From Mariniphaga anaerophila (lineage in GTDB: Bacteria; Bacteroidota; Bacteroidia; Bacteroidales; Prolixibacteraceae), in assembly GCF_900129025.1 (NCBI RefSeq), contig NZ_FQUM01000006.1, positions 334,987-398,986 of the forward strand: a DNA stretch of 64,000 nucleotides. Direction: 5' to 3'. The position numbers were made by a program, and so were the translations under genes. Under the pieces are notes generated by a model, which saw only the letters and a program-made list of their open reading frames with translations, searched no databases and was not told the origin of the DNA. Shown piece after piece: positions 40,571 to 49,819 of the stretch (positions are counted from its first letter, which is position 1; every line of letters begins with the position of its first letter).

Positions 40571-43348
40571 CTAATGAGCATCTAGCCAGTTTCCGGCGGC
40601 ATTCATTTCTACAGTTAACGGAACGCCAAGTTCTAAGGCATGTTCCATTTCATATTTCACAATTTCCTTCACTTTCTCCAGTTCATTTTTAAAAACATCA
40701 AAGTTTAGTTCGTCATGCACCTGAAGAACCATTTTTGATTTGAGTTTTTCTATTTTGAACCGTCGATAAATGTTAATCATTGCTACTTTAATTATATCTG
40801 CTGCCGACCCCTGAATTGGTGCGTTAATGGCGTTTCTCTCTGCCATTCCGCGCACTATTGCATTGGCTGAATTAATATCATTTAAATAACGCCTGCGCCC
40901 CTTAATTGTTTGCACATATCCATTCTTTCCCGCTAAATCTATCTGCTGATCCATAAATCCTTTTATTTTCGGGAAGTTCTCAAAATACCCGTCAATCAAT
41001 TCTTTGGCCTCTGTTCTGGGAATATTCAGGCGCTGCGATAAACCAAATGCAGAAATTCCGTAAATAATTCCGAAGTTGGCTGTTTTAGCTTTGCGCCGCA
41101 TATCAGAAGTAACCTCGTTTTCGGGCACCTTGTAAATTTTTGAAGCCGTAATCGCATGAATATCTTTTCCTTCCTTGAAAGCATTTAGCATTTCCTCATC
41201 TTTACTGAGGGCCGCCATAATGCGTAGCTCAATCTGCGAATAGTCAGCCGACAGGAAAACATGATCTTCATCTGAAGGAATAAATGCCCGCCTGATTTCC
41301 CTGCCGTTTTCGTCGCGAATAGGAATATTCTGCAAATTAGGATTAACAGAGCTGAGGCGCCCGGTTGCCGTAATTGCCTGATTATACGACGTGTGAACTT
41401 TACCTGTTTTCGGGTTCACCAGTTCAGGCAGCGCTTCCACATATGTTGACAACAGTTTTTTTAACCCGCGGAAATCCAGAATTTTATTAACGATGGGATG
41501 TTTGTCAGCCAGTTTCACCAGCACTTCTTCCGAAGTGGAATACTGCTTGGTTTTGGTCTTTTTGGCGCTTCCGCTCGAAGAAATCTTCAGTTTCTCAAAT
41601 AAAATGGGCCCCAATTGCTTGGGCGACGAAACATTAAACTCTTCTCCTGCAAGCTCAAAAATTTCCTTTTCAACCTGAATAATTTGTTCGCGCAAATCAA
41701 CAGCATATTCTTTCAAAGCCGCAACATCGAGTTTTACGCCCGCCTGCTCCATGTGCACCAGCACCGGCACCAAAGGCATTTCAATCTCATCGAACAGCTG
41801 GCGCATTTCGTACTTATCCAGCTCCGGATCGATGGCGTCTTTTAACCAGAAAGTCAGGTCGGCATCTTCACAAGCATAATCACGCAGCTTTTCTTTGGGC
41901 ACCGAACGCATGTTCAACTGATTCTTCCCTTTTTTACCAATAAGGCTCTCGGTATGTACTTTTTCGTAATTCAGATAAATTTCACAAAGATAATCGAGAT
42001 TGTGCTTTTGTTCGGGCTGAATCAGGTAGTGCGCCAACATGGTATCAAACATTTTACCCTTTATTTCAATACCGTAATTCCCGAGCATCAACAGGTCGTA
42101 CTTCAAATTCTGCCCTATTTTCAAAATATTTTCATCTGCAAAAACTTCGCGGAACTCGCTAATCACTTTTTGGGCCTCTTCCTTTTTTGACGGCACCAAC
42201 ACGCAATACGCTTCGTGTTTCCGAAACGCAAACGACATGCACACAATTTCGGCAGAATGTGTATCTAACCCGGTAGTCTCAGTATCGAAACAAAAAGCAT
42301 CGGCAACAGAAAGCTCGGCGCGCAGGCTGGCTCGCTGCATTTCATTTTCCACAAGGTAGTACTGATGCGGAATTGTTTCGATGGTTTCCATTTGCGTAGC
42401 TGCCGGCTGAACTGTCTCCACGTCACCAAACAAAGTCTGCTGCACCGCCTTTTCGCTTTTCCCTTCTTCCAGATTCAGGCGTTCGGCCAGCGTACGAAAC
42501 TCCAAATCTTCAAACAATGCTTTCAGAGCTTCTTTGTTAACTTCCTCGCGGGCGAGTGCTTTTTCATCAAAATCAATAGGCACATCCTGAATTATTGTTG
42601 CCAGCTTGCGTGAAAGGCGAACCTGCTCTTCAAATTCAACAAGGTTTGACTTTTGCTTGCCTTTCAACTTATCAATGTTCTGGTAAATCCCGTCGATACT
42701 GCCAAACTCTCCAATAAGTTTTTCTGCAGTTTTAGGGCCAATTCCAGGGCAGCCCGGAATATTATCGGCGCTGTCGCCCATCAATCCCAAAATATCGATT
42801 ACCTGTGCCGTGTTTTCAATTCCAAAATTCTTTTTCACCTCGTCCGGTCCCCAAATTTCAGCAGCGGCTCCCTGCTTGGCAGGTTTGTACATTTTAACGT
42901 TGTTTTCCACCAACTGGGCGTAATCTTTATCAGGGGTCATCATAAACGTATCAAAGCCCGAGTTCTTTGCCTTTTGCGCCAAAGTTCCGATCACATCGTC
43001 GGCTTCAAAACCTTCTTTTTCGATTATGGGAATATTGAATGCTTCAATAATTCTGCGGATGTAAGGAATGGATTTCCTCAAATCTTCGGGCATTGCTTCA
43101 CGGTTGGCTTTGTACTCCTTAAAAATTTCGTGCCTGAAAGTAGGAGCTGAAACATCGAATACCACTCCAATATACTGGGGGGTTTCACTTTCGAGCAACT
43201 GAACCAGCGTGTTTACAAACCCCAGCATTGCTGATGTATTTACACCTTTGGAATTAAAACGCGGATTACGAATAAATGCGTAATAGCTACGGTAAATCAA
43301 CGCATAAGCATCGAGTAAGAAAAGTTTTTTCGGGCTGTTTTCTGTCAT
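40571..43348 (-). CDS. polA: DNA polymerase I
   Basis: A 925-residue repair and Okazaki-fragment polymerase with all three domains. The 5'-3' nuclease covers residues ~1-290 (LFLLDAYALIYRSYYAF, FEADDVIGTLA, GDSADNIPGCPGIGPKTAEKL). The 3'-5' proofreading domain (~335-520) has its DxE motif intact (FDTETTGLDT) and DYACEDADLT. The polymerase domain has motif A DYSQIELRIMAALS, the O-helix RRKAKTANFGIIYG and motif C VHDELNFDVF. The proofreading residues, often lost in bacterial PolA, are kept here. The ATG at 43348 gives the usual N-terminus. A -7 box lies 20 bp upstream, and a 54-codon gene follows after 4 bp. Confidence 0.97.
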   Translation of the reverse strand: MTENSPKKLFLLDAYALIYRSYYAFIRNPRFNSKGVNTSAMLGFVNTLVQLLESETPQYIGVVFDVSAPTFRHEIFKEYKANREAMPEDLRKSIPYIRRIIEAFNIPIIEKEGFEADDVIGTLAQKAKNSGFDTFMMTPDKDYAQLVENNVKMYKPAKQGAAAEIWGPDEVKKNFGIENTAQVIDILGLMGDSADNIPGCPGIGPKTAEKLIGEFGSIDGIYQNIDKLKGKQKSNLVEFEEQVRLSRKLATIIQDVPIDFDEKALAREEVNKEALKALFEDLEFRTLAERLNLEEGKSEKAVQQTLFGDVETVQPAATQMETIETIPHQYYLVENEMQRASLRAELSVADAFCFDTETTGLDTHSAEIVCMSFAFRKHEAYCVLVPSKKEEAQKVISEFREVFADENILKIGQNLKYDLLMLGNYGIEIKGKMFDTMLAHYLIQPEQKHNLDYLCEIYLNYEKVHTESLIGKKGKNQLNMRSVPKEKLRDYACEDADLTFWLKDAIDPELDKYEMRQLFDEIEMPLVPVLVHMEQAGVKLDVAALKEYAVDLREQIIQVEKEIFELAGEEFNVSSPKQLGPILFEKLKISSSGSAKKTKTKQYSTSEEVLVKLADKHPIVNKILDFRGLKKLLSTYVEALPELVNPKTGKVHTSYNQAITATGRLSSVNPNLQNIPIRDENGREIRRAFIPSDEDHVFLSADYSQIELRIMAALSKDEEMLNAFKEGKDIHAITASKIYKVPENEVTSDMRRKAKTANFGIIYGISAFGLSQRLNIPRTEAKELIDGYFENFPKIKGFMDQQIDLAGKNGYVQTIKGRRRYLNDINSANAIVRGMAERNAINAPIQGSAADIIKVAMINIYRRFKIEKLKSKMVLQVHDELNFDVFKNELEKVKEIVKYEMEHALELGVPLTVEMNAAGNWLDAH

Positions 43349-43367
43349 ATCCTTGTATATTGAACAG

Positions 43368-43375
43368 CAAATTTA
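43368..43375 (-). promoter_or_regulatory. -7 promoter box (TAAATTTG) of polA
   Basis: Exact minus-strand TAnnTTTG, 19 bp before the polA ATG. Confidence 0.45.
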
Positions 43376-43497
43376 AGAAAAATGCCCGCGATAGCATTAT
43401 TCGGAAACTATACGATTTACCGACAAAAAAGAATACAAACCACTTTCAGAAAAAATTAACCGAAAAGCAAACCCCGAAAAGCGGACGATGGATTGAT

Positions 43498-43537
43498 AAA
43501 AAAAAAGCCATACCATTACAAAACGCAACGGTACGGC
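43498..43537 (-). terminator. intrinsic terminator of the sugar-oxidoreductase operon
   Basis: Minus-strand RNA forms a ~12-bp stem with G-U pairs (43526-43537 with 43507-43518) followed by nine U's (43498-43506), 16 bp after the stop at 43553. Confidence 0.8.
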
Positions 43538-43552
43538 TGTATTTATATTTGG

Positions 43553-44866
43553 CTAAACTTTAGGCAATTCCCAGGGGGCACGGTATTCAGGAACCAGATA
43601 ACTATTGGCATCATCATCGTTGATGAATTTACTGTTATCAGCATCCCAATACAACCGGCGTCCGGTTTTCAGTGCAATATTTCCAAGATGACAAACCCGT
43701 GCCGTGTTGGCTGCAATTTCAACATTTGCATTGGTAACTTTGTCGGTGTCCTTTATGCAATCGATAAAATTTTTCATATGGTTATTCAGGCCTTGTCCGT
43801 CGCCTTTTTTCAATTCCACACGCTCCATTTTTGGATTTTTTCCGCCTTCAGGAATTACTTCCCATCCACCGCGGTCGACCACCAGCGTTCCGTTTTCACC
43901 AACAAAACCTACGCCGTGTGAGCGCCCGTAATACCCGGCATCGCTACCTAAACCGTGATCCCACAACATAGTGTAGCCGTCAAATTCGTACAACGCCTGC
44001 ATGGTATCCGGCGTTTCGCAGGCATCGTCGGGATAAGCAAATTTACCTCCCATTGCCATAACCGATTTTGGCGCTTTTGCGTTCATTCCAAAAAGTCCGT
44101 AATCAATAATATGAACTCCCCAGTCGGTCATCAATCCACCTGCGTAATCCCAAAACCAGCGAAAGTTAAAATGAAACCGATTGGGATTAAACGGGCGTTC
44201 TCTGGCGGGCCCCAGCCAAAAGTCATAATCAACACCAGCCGGAACAGCGCCATCGGGCTGAGCAGGAATTGACTTCATCCAGCCCTGGTACGACCAGGTT
44301 CTAACGGTACGAATTTTACCCAACTTGCCCGAATGCACAAATTCTGTGGCATCCTGCCAGTGCTTGTCGCTCCGCTGCCATTGCCCTACCTGAACTACAT
44401 TCCCGTAGCGCCGGGCAGCCCGTTCCATAACATTCAGCTCTTCGATGTAATTACCCAACGGTTTTTCGCAGTAAATATACTTTCCTTCCTGCGCAGCATT
44501 CACAAACGGAATGCAGTGCCAGTGGTCAGGCGTGCCAATTATAATTACATCAATACCGGGTTCTTCCAGCAACTTTCTAAAATCTTTAAACCCTTTTGGT
44601 TTGAATCCCTGAATTTTTTCGGTGTCAGCAATACGTTGGTTCAGGATATTTTCGTCAACATCGCAAATGGCAGCACACTCGGTGTTGCGCTGGCCAAGAA
44701 ATGCCTTTAAATCGGAAAATCCCATGCCTTTGGCACCAATCAGTCCGCACACCAATTTTTCGTTTGCCCCTATGCACGAGTTCATTGCCATGGGCATTGA
44801 GGCGGTAATTCCAACCCCTGCAGCGGCAAGGGCAGAGTTCTTAATAAAACTTCTTCTGTTTGACAT
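43553..44866 (-). CDS. Tat-exported Gfo/Idh/MocA-family oxidoreductase
   Basis: A 437-residue NAD(P)-dependent sugar oxidoreductase. A twin-arginine signal (SNRRSFIKNSALAAAGVGIT) precedes the Rossmann domain (VCGLIGAKGMGFSDL, AICDVDENI), which has the family motif EKPLGNY and a GTPDHWHCIPF block. The C-terminal alpha/beta domain carries GGLMTDWGVHIIDYGLFG, with the catalytic-region Asp and His. The Tat signal fits export with a bound nucleotide, as for glucose-fructose oxidoreductase. Last gene of an apparent three-gene minus-strand unit with a TIM-barrel protein and a second Gfo/Idh/MocA protein. Substrate unknown. Confidence 0.87.
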   Translation of the reverse strand: MSNRRSFIKNSALAAAGVGITASMPMAMNSCIGANEKLVCGLIGAKGMGFSDLKAFLGQRNTECAAICDVDENILNQRIADTEKIQGFKPKGFKDFRKLLEEPGIDVIIIGTPDHWHCIPFVNAAQEGKYIYCEKPLGNYIEELNVMERAARRYGNVVQVGQWQRSDKHWQDATEFVHSGKLGKIRTVRTWSYQGWMKSIPAQPDGAVPAGVDYDFWLGPARERPFNPNRFHFNFRWFWDYAGGLMTDWGVHIIDYGLFGMNAKAPKSVMAMGGKFAYPDDACETPDTMQALYEFDGYTMLWDHGLGSDAGYYGRSHGVGFVGENGTLVVDRGGWEVIPEGGKNPKMERVELKKGDGQGLNNHMKNFIDCIKDTDKVTNANVEIAANTARVCHLGNIALKTGRRLYWDADNSKFINDDDANSYLVPEYRAPWELPKV

Positions 44867-44940
44867 TTTTTAAAATAAATTATTAGGTTGACAGTTGGCT
44901 GCCGGGAGGCTAAAATCACTTCCCGGCGTTGGTTTTTATT

Positions 44941-45939
44941 CTATTTTTTCTTTTGCATTGCATCGTCAAACGCCACATCCGAAGGTTCAAAATCAACATG
45001 TTTCACAAAATGACAAGCTTCGGTAGCTCCGGCTTCGCGGTTCATTCCGCTGTCTTCCCATTCTACCGAAAGTGGCCCGTTGTAGCCAATGTCATTTAGT
45101 GCGCGAATGATGTTTTCAAAATTCACTTTTCCGCGCCCCAGGCTACGGAAGTTCCAATAACGGCGGTTATCGCCAAATTCGGAATGGCCACCAAAAACAC
45201 CAATTCCCATTGGAACATCGCTCCAATACGCATCTTTCATGTGAACATGGAAAATACGATCGGCAAATTCGTAAATAAACCGAATATAGTCCACGTGTTG
45301 ATACCCAAAATGGCTGGGATCGAAATTGAATCCAAAAGCCGGGTGGTTATCCAATGCTTTCAAAGCCAGATGGGCAGAATGAATATCGAAAGCTATTTCG
45401 GTAGGATGCGCTTCCAACGCAAACTTAACCCCCAATTTCTGAAACTCATCCAGAATCGGAATCCAGCGTTTGGCAAATTCTTCGTAGCCTTTTTCAATCA
45501 TTCCTTTTGGGATGGGCGGGAAAGAATACAACAAATGCCACACCGGACTACCGGTAAAACCAATTACCGTATCGAGCCCCAGCATTTTTGCTGCTTTTGC
45601 CGTTTTTATTACCTCTTCTGCCGCTCTTTGCCGAACCCCTTCGGGATCGCCGTCGCCCCAAATATAATCGGGAAGAATCCCTTGGTGGCGTTCATCAATA
45701 GGGTCAGAAACACACTGCCCCACCAGATGCGTAGATATGGCATAAAGGTCGAGTTCATATTTTTTTAGAAGGGCTTTTCTTTCGTCGCAATAGGCCTGGT
45801 CTGCTTTATCAATTTCCATATGATTGCCCCAGGTACAAAGTTCAAGTCCGTCGTAGCCAAACGATTTGGCTTTCTGGCACATTTTTTCGATGGGTAAATC
45901 AGCCCATTGTCCGCTAAATAATGTTACAGGTCTTGACAT
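44941..45939 (-). CDS. sugar phosphate isomerase/epimerase-family TIM-barrel protein
   Basis: A 332-residue cytosolic member of the xylose isomerase-like TIM-barrel family. The ATG at 45939 ([20 protein letters not shown]) gives the standard first strand; an upstream in-frame start would add 19 unrelated residues. Metal ligands are likely the Glu in FALEAHPTE, Asp in [10 protein letters not shown], His in FHVHMKDA and Glu in LSVEWEDSG. It has no signal peptide, unlike its Tat-exported downstream neighbour. The order oxidoreductase-isomerase-oxidoreductase suggests oxidation of a sugar to a keto form followed by isomerisation or elimination. Substrate unknown. Confidence 0.87.
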   Translation of the reverse strand: MSRPVTLFSGQWADLPIEKMCQKAKSFGYDGLELCTWGNHMEIDKADQAYCDERKALLKKYELDLYAISTHLVGQCVSDPIDERHQGILPDYIWGDGDPEGVRQRAAEEVIKTAKAAKMLGLDTVIGFTGSPVWHLLYSFPPIPKGMIEKGYEEFAKRWIPILDEFQKLGVKFALEAHPTEIAFDIHSAHLALKALDNHPAFGFNFDPSHFGYQHVDYIRFIYEFADRIFHVHMKDAYWSDVPMGIGVFGGHSEFGDNRRYWNFRSLGRGKVNFENIIRALNDIGYNGPLSVEWEDSGMNREAGATEACHFVKHVDFEPSDVAFDDAMQKKK

Positions 45940-46040
45940 CTTACTATTTTTTCTAATTAACGTTTTTGAAATGCATCTTATTTGAATACACAGCAAAAAA
46001 CTGCATATTCTAAATTACCGGGCAAAACAGATTTCTGAGC

Positions 46041-47201
46041 TTACTCAGCAAATTTCACCCATTTCATTGTGTCGTCATAACCGGCTTTCACAACGGTATC
46101 AATAAACTGCATACCCCTAATTCCGTCGTCCACTCCTGGAAAATCGAGCATTTCTGAGGTAGGTTCAACGCCATCTTTTTTGGCCATTACAGTCATTGCA
46201 AAATTCCGGTAAATATTAGCAAAAGCTTCCAGGTATCCTTCGGGATGGCCGCCTGGAGTACGGGTATTGTGTACTGCAATTGCACTGTTCATACTGGTTC
46301 CTACGCGCAGAACCTGCATGGGTTTGTCCAGCCACTTCAAAATGAGCGAATTCGGTTCATGCTGAAACCATTCCAGCCCGCCTTTTTCGCCGTAAACTCT
46401 AATTTTTAAAGCATTTTCTTCTCCGGCAGCAATCTGTGTTGCCATTAAAACACCTTTAGCCCCGTTTTCGAAACGCAGAAGAGCAGCACCGTCGTCATCG
46501 AGCAAACGGTTAGGAACAAAAACATTCAGCTCGGCACATAACTCGGTCACTTTTAATCCGGTAATATATTCAGCCAAATGATGAGCGTGCGTTCCAATAT
46601 CGCCCATGCAGCCTGCTTTTCCCGAACGTTTCGGGTCTGTGCGCCACGAAGCCTGAGCATTGCCCTGATCTTCCACTTTTGCAGAAAGCCAACCCTGAGG
46701 ATATTCAACAAAAACCTTTCGAATTTCCCCCAGCTCCCCGTTGGCAACCATTTGTTTTGCGTGTTTAACCGCAGGGTAACCCGAATAAGTATGAGTAAGC
46801 GCCAGGGTGCGACCTGTTTCTTCTAGCTTTTCTTTCAGTTTTATTGCCTCGTCCAGGGTAAAAGTCATCGGCTTGTCAATCACCACATCAAACCCATTTT
46901 CAAGCGCCATCACAGCGGGGGCAAAATGCACAAAATTGGGCGTTACTATCGAAACAAAATCCATGCGTTCTCCTTCAGGAAGCCTTGCCTCTTTTTCGAA
47001 CATCTCCTGGTAAGATTCATACACCCTGTTTTCAGGCAGATAATACAATTTTCCCGAGGATTTTGAGATTTCAGGATTCACACTGAAACAACCGCAAACC
47101 AGCTCTATCTGGTTATCCATAAATGCGGCAAGACGATGGATTGCTCCGATAAAAGCATCAGTTCCTCCGCCAACCATACCCATTCTGAGTTTTCTATTCA
47201 T
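46041..47201 (-). CDS. Gfo/Idh/MocA-family oxidoreductase (cytosolic)
   Basis: A 386-residue NAD(P)-dependent sugar oxidoreductase without a signal peptide. The Rossmann strand is LRMGMVGGGTDAFIGAIHR, the family lysine lies in VIDKPMTFTLDEA, and the C-terminal domain has GCMGDIGTHAHHLAEYITG with the Asp/His pair used in catalysis. DTMKWVKFAE closes the protein. First gene of the unit that continues with the TIM-barrel protein (101 bp downstream) and the Tat-exported oxidoreductase. It is divergent from another Tat-exported TIM-barrel gene at 47415, making a four-gene sugar-handling cluster. Substrate unknown. Confidence 0.87.
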   Translation of the reverse strand: MNRKLRMGMVGGGTDAFIGAIHRLAAFMDNQIELVCGCFSVNPEISKSSGKLYYLPENRVYESYQEMFEKEARLPEGERMDFVSIVTPNFVHFAPAVMALENGFDVVIDKPMTFTLDEAIKLKEKLEETGRTLALTHTYSGYPAVKHAKQMVANGELGEIRKVFVEYPQGWLSAKVEDQGNAQASWRTDPKRSGKAGCMGDIGTHAHHLAEYITGLKVTELCAELNVFVPNRLLDDDGAALLRFENGAKGVLMATQIAAGEENALKIRVYGEKGGLEWFQHEPNSLILKWLDKPMQVLRVGTSMNSAIAVHNTRTPGGHPEGYLEAFANIYRNFAMTVMAKKDGVEPTSEMLDFPGVDDGIRGMQFIDTVVKAGYDDTMKWVKFAE

Positions 47202-47414
47202 AATTAAAGTGTTTATTTTGATTTAGAAATTTTGCCTATAAAATTAGCAACTCTTTTGAAAGGAAGCAAAACTGACGGGGGAAACCGAAAACAAAAAGCC
47301 ACTTGCTCAAAAAGCACAAAAAAGCCACTTTTTGAAAGCCGGCAGAAAACAGAATTAGGAAACAATTCGTTATTTTAGCCCATTCATCTAAAATTACAAT
47401 TAAATCGGGTAACC

Positions 47415-48341
47415 ATGGAAAGAAGAAATTTCATAAAAAATGCAGCAGCCAGCGGAATTGCAATGGCAGGATTAGGAAGTTTTATGGGAGCTTCAGCTTC
47501 TGAATCAACTGTATCGAATACCGCCAAATTTAAATTGAAATACGCACCGCACCTGGGCATGTTTCCCGAGCTTGCCGGGAAAGACCCGATTGACAACATC
47601 AGGTTTATTGCAGACCAGGGATTTCGGGCCATATTCGACAACGGGCTGATGAACAAACCGACTGAATTGCAGGAGAAAATTGCAGGCGAACTTGCGCGCC
47701 AGGGAATGGATATCGGGCCATTTGTTTTGTATGCCGATTTTAGCGCAGAATCGATGGTGCTTTTCAACGATGAGTCCAGAAAAATGCTGAAGGAAAAACT
47801 TCAACAAGGTATTGAAACCTATAAACGCACCGGTGCCAAATATGCATTGATGGTTCCGGGCAGGTACAATCAAAAACTGGAATGGGGTTACCAAACGGCC
47901 AATGTAATTGACTCGTTGAGAGAACTGAGCGAAATGGCCGAAAAAGAGGGGATGGTTATTGTTCTGGAACCTCTAAACCGATGGAACCACCCCGGATTGT
48001 TCCTTACCGGAATGCCGCAGGCTTATGCTATTTGCCGCGCAGTGAACAGCCCGTCGTGCAAAATTGTAGACGACATGTACCACCAGCAAATTACCGAAGG
48101 AAATATCATTCCGAACATCGACAGTTCATGGAGCGAAATTGGGGCATTTCACATTGGTGACAACCCCGGAAGAAAAGAGCCTACCACGGGCGAAATAAAC
48201 TATAAAAATGTGTTTCAACATATTTACAACAAAGGTTACGACGGCGTTTTGTGTTGCGAACACGGAAAAAGCAAATCGGGAAAAGAAGGCGAACTTGCAT
48301 TTATAAAAGCCTACCGCGAAGTGGATTCGTTTGAAATCTAA
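47415..48341 (+). CDS. Tat-exported hydroxypyruvate isomerase-like TIM-barrel protein
   Basis: A 308-residue TIM-barrel protein of the hydroxypyruvate isomerase/AP endonuclease 2 superfamily. It begins with a twin-arginine signal (ERRNFIKNAAASGIAMAGLG). The conserved strands carry IVLEPLNRWNHPG (Glu ligand), CKIVDDMYHQQI (Asp), IGAFHIGDNPGRKEP (His) and VLCCEHGKS (Glu), the same E-D-H-E set as Hyi. The proline-rich DNPGRKEPTTGEINY loop is typical of Hyi-like proteins. Because it is exported, true hydroxypyruvate isomerisation is unlikely; a keto-sugar substrate in the periplasm fits better (inference). Divergent from the oxidoreductase operon; followed by a strong terminator. Confidence 0.85.
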   Translation: MERRNFIKNAAASGIAMAGLGSFMGASASESTVSNTAKFKLKYAPHLGMFPELAGKDPIDNIRFIADQGFRAIFDNGLMNKPTELQEKIAGELARQGMDIGPFVLYADFSAESMVLFNDESRKMLKEKLQQGIETYKRTGAKYALMVPGRYNQKLEWGYQTANVIDSLRELSEMAEKEGMVIVLEPLNRWNHPGLFLTGMPQAYAICRAVNSPSCKIVDDMYHQQITEGNIIPNIDSSWSEIGAFHIGDNPGRKEPTTGEINYKNVFQHIYNKGYDGVLCCEHGKSKSGKEGELAFIKAYREVDSFEI

Positions 48342-48355
48342 AAAATTAACCGCAT

Positions 48356-48395
48356 AAAAAATGGCCGTTACGCAATGACATAACGGCCATTTTTT
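48356..48395. terminator. bidirectional intrinsic terminator
   Basis: A perfect 15-bp stem (AAAAAATGGCCGTTA, 48356-48370, with 48381-48395) and 10-nt loop, ending in six T's on either strand. It closes the gene at 47415 and backs up the small-RNA terminator on the other strand. Confidence 0.9.
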
Positions 48396-48407
48396 GTTTC
48401 TGAAAAT

Positions 48408-48435
48408 AAAAAAGAAGGAGAAACCCCCTTCTTTT
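48408..48435 (-). terminator. intrinsic terminator of the candidate small RNA
   Basis: Minus-strand stem AAAAGAAGG / CCTTCTTTT (48427-48435 with 48410-48418, extendable by one G-U pair) with a run of six U's. Confidence 0.75.
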
Positions 48436-48520
48436 CCAGCTGTTAAGGATAACCTCAAGGGCTCCTAATTTTAAGGCTATTTCTACTTCTCTAGTCCGAT
48501 TTGTTTAATTACCGCCACCG
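48408..48520 (-). ncRNA. candidate structured small RNA, ~112 nt (6S-like?)
   Basis: No reading frame explains this segment, but it has the parts of an independent RNA gene on the minus strand: a near-ideal promoter (48526-48554), ~112 nt of sequence and an intrinsic terminator. Readable structure includes a 5' hairpin (CGCC-CGGT-GGCG, in the first 15 nt), a middle stem-loop flanked by TAATT/AATTA, and TTGAGG-TTAT-CCTTAA (6 bp with one G-U) within an AGC...GCT frame before the terminator stem. Size and layout are compatible with the 6S-Flavo class of Bacteroidota 6S-like RNAs, but I cannot confirm this from sequence memory, and a different small RNA is equally possible. The 5' end is inferred from the promoter. 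Confidence 0.6.
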
Positions 48521-48525
48521 GGCGA

Positions 48526-48554
48526 CAAAAGTACAGCTTCGAAAATAATTGCAA
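48526..48554 (-). promoter_or_regulatory. promoter of the candidate small RNA (-33 TTG, -7 TACTTTTG)
   Basis: On the minus strand TTG (48552-48554) is followed after 18 nt by TACTTTTG (48526-48533). One of the best matches to the Bacteroidota housekeeping promoter in the window, with no minus-strand coding gene downstream before the terminator. Confidence 0.7.
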
Positions 48555-48596
48555 TATTCAAATCGTAAAATCAATCTTCAAACAGTATAAAAGTTG

Positions 48597-48604
48597 TAAC
48601 TTTG
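48597..48604 (+). promoter_or_regulatory. -7 promoter box (TAACTTTG) of the AraC-type regulator
   Basis: Exact TAnnTTTG, 42 bp before the ATG at 48647, back to back with the small-RNA promoter. Confidence 0.5.
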
Positions 48605-48646
48605 AAAAAGACCTGATTTATTTTATTAAAAACCGCTTCAGATTTT

Positions 48647-49807
48647 ATGGGGAAAGACCTGATAATTTACACCCCGATGTATGTCACTTTCTTTTGGGCA
48701 CTTGTTCTTCTGATAACCAAAAGAAAGAATAATCCTGCAAAATTTTTTCTGGGAGTTTTCATGTCTGCAGCCTTTCTTACCTACCTTTCTCACGCCGTTT
48801 TTTTTCAACAAAATGTTTTTGCCTATCGCATATTTGACCCACTGTATGTTTTTGCTTCACTTTCTGTTTATCCTTTATACTACTGGTACATAAAACTGCT
48901 TACCGTTGAAACCAAATACCACTGGATAAATCTGAGGATGCTTTTGCCCGCCCTGATTTTTTCTTTGGCAACATTTCTTTTGTACCAATTAATGACTAAA
49001 GAAGAGCAGCTAACTTATGTTCAGGGATTTCTTCTCGAAAGAAACGGCATGATTGACGAAACTACTCTTATAAAAATTCAGGAATTGTTCTTTTATTTCG
49101 GACGATTGGTTTTTGCAATTCAGGTTGTATTTTTTCTTGTTCTGGGGCGAAAACTGGTATTGCATTACAACAAGCGAATTGCGAATTTCTACTCTAATCT
49201 GGAAAGCAAAACCATTTTTTGGGTGAATTTTTTACTGTACTCATTTGTTGCCACTTCATCCATGAGTATCGCTTTTAATTTAATCGGGCGCGAAATATTT
49301 TTAGACTCGCCGGCGCTTCTTGCCATACCTTCTTCCATATTCAGTATTCTCCTGTTTTTTATTGGCCTGCTGGGGTACATGCAAAACCACACGGTTGTTG
49401 ATTTGGAAAAAGACGAAAACGGCCACCTGTCGGCAGATCAAACAAAATACCACGCAGACCAGCTAAAACCAAAGCTGACTGACTTATTTGAAAAGAAAAA
49501 AGTGTACAACAATTCAGAGTTAAAAATTACAGATATTTCGCAACTTTTGGGAACCAACCGCTCTTATGTTTCTGCACTGATAAACAACGAATTTAACTGT
49601 TCGTTTAACGAATTTGTCAATAAATACCGGGTAGAGGAAGCCAAAAAAGTGCTGGCAAAAGACATCAACAAAAGCTTTTCGCTAAACCACGTTGCAGATA
49701 CTGTGGGATTCGGATCTGTGGGAACTTTCATTCGGGTATTTAAAACAATGGAAGGAATTACTCCGGGCATGTATCGCGAAAACGGAATAAAGGATTCGAA
49801 CCTCTAA
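48647..49807 (+). CDS. membrane-bound AraC-family transcriptional regulator
   Basis: A 386-residue regulator. The N-terminal ~245 residues contain seven to eight transmembrane helices (from YTPMYVTFFWALVLLI to SSIFSILLFFIGLLGYM), a 7TM-like sensor module common in Bacteroidota. A cytosolic linker (DLEKDENGHLSADQTKYHADQ) leads to a C-terminal AraC helix-turn-helix pair: the first is around ITDISQLLGTNRSYVSALIN, the second around FSLNHVADTVGFGSVGTFIRVFK, ending in the diagnostic GITPGMYRE. It should bind DNA while anchored in the inner membrane. Signal and targets are unknown. It is convergent with ppc (12-bp gap) and divergent from the candidate small RNA, whose transcription it could influence. 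Confidence 0.88.
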   Translation: MGKDLIIYTPMYVTFFWALVLLITKRKNNPAKFFLGVFMSAAFLTYLSHAVFFQQNVFAYRIFDPLYVFASLSVYPLYYWYIKLLTVETKYHWINLRMLLPALIFSLATFLLYQLMTKEEQLTYVQGFLLERNGMIDETTLIKIQELFFYFGRLVFAIQVVFFLVLGRKLVLHYNKRIANFYSNLESKTIFWVNFLLYSFVATSSMSIAFNLIGREIFLDSPALLAIPSSIFSILLFFIGLLGYMQNHTVVDLEKDENGHLSADQTKYHADQLKPKLTDLFEKKKVYNNSELKITDISQLLGTNRSYVSALINNEFNCSFNEFVNKYRVEEAKKVLAKDINKSFSLNHVADTVGFGSVGTFIRVFKTMEGITPGMYRENGIKDSNL

Positions 49808-49819
49808 ACAAAAAATGAA

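Noticed and set aside
44901..44927. 8-bp G+C-rich hairpin (GCCGGGAG / TTCCCGGC) between two minus-strand genes
   Set aside because: No U-run in the direction of transcription; not called a terminator. It may only be an intercistronic structure.
45184..45768. 194-codon plus-strand frame
   Set aside because: Antisense to the TIM-barrel isomerase-like gene; no independent support.
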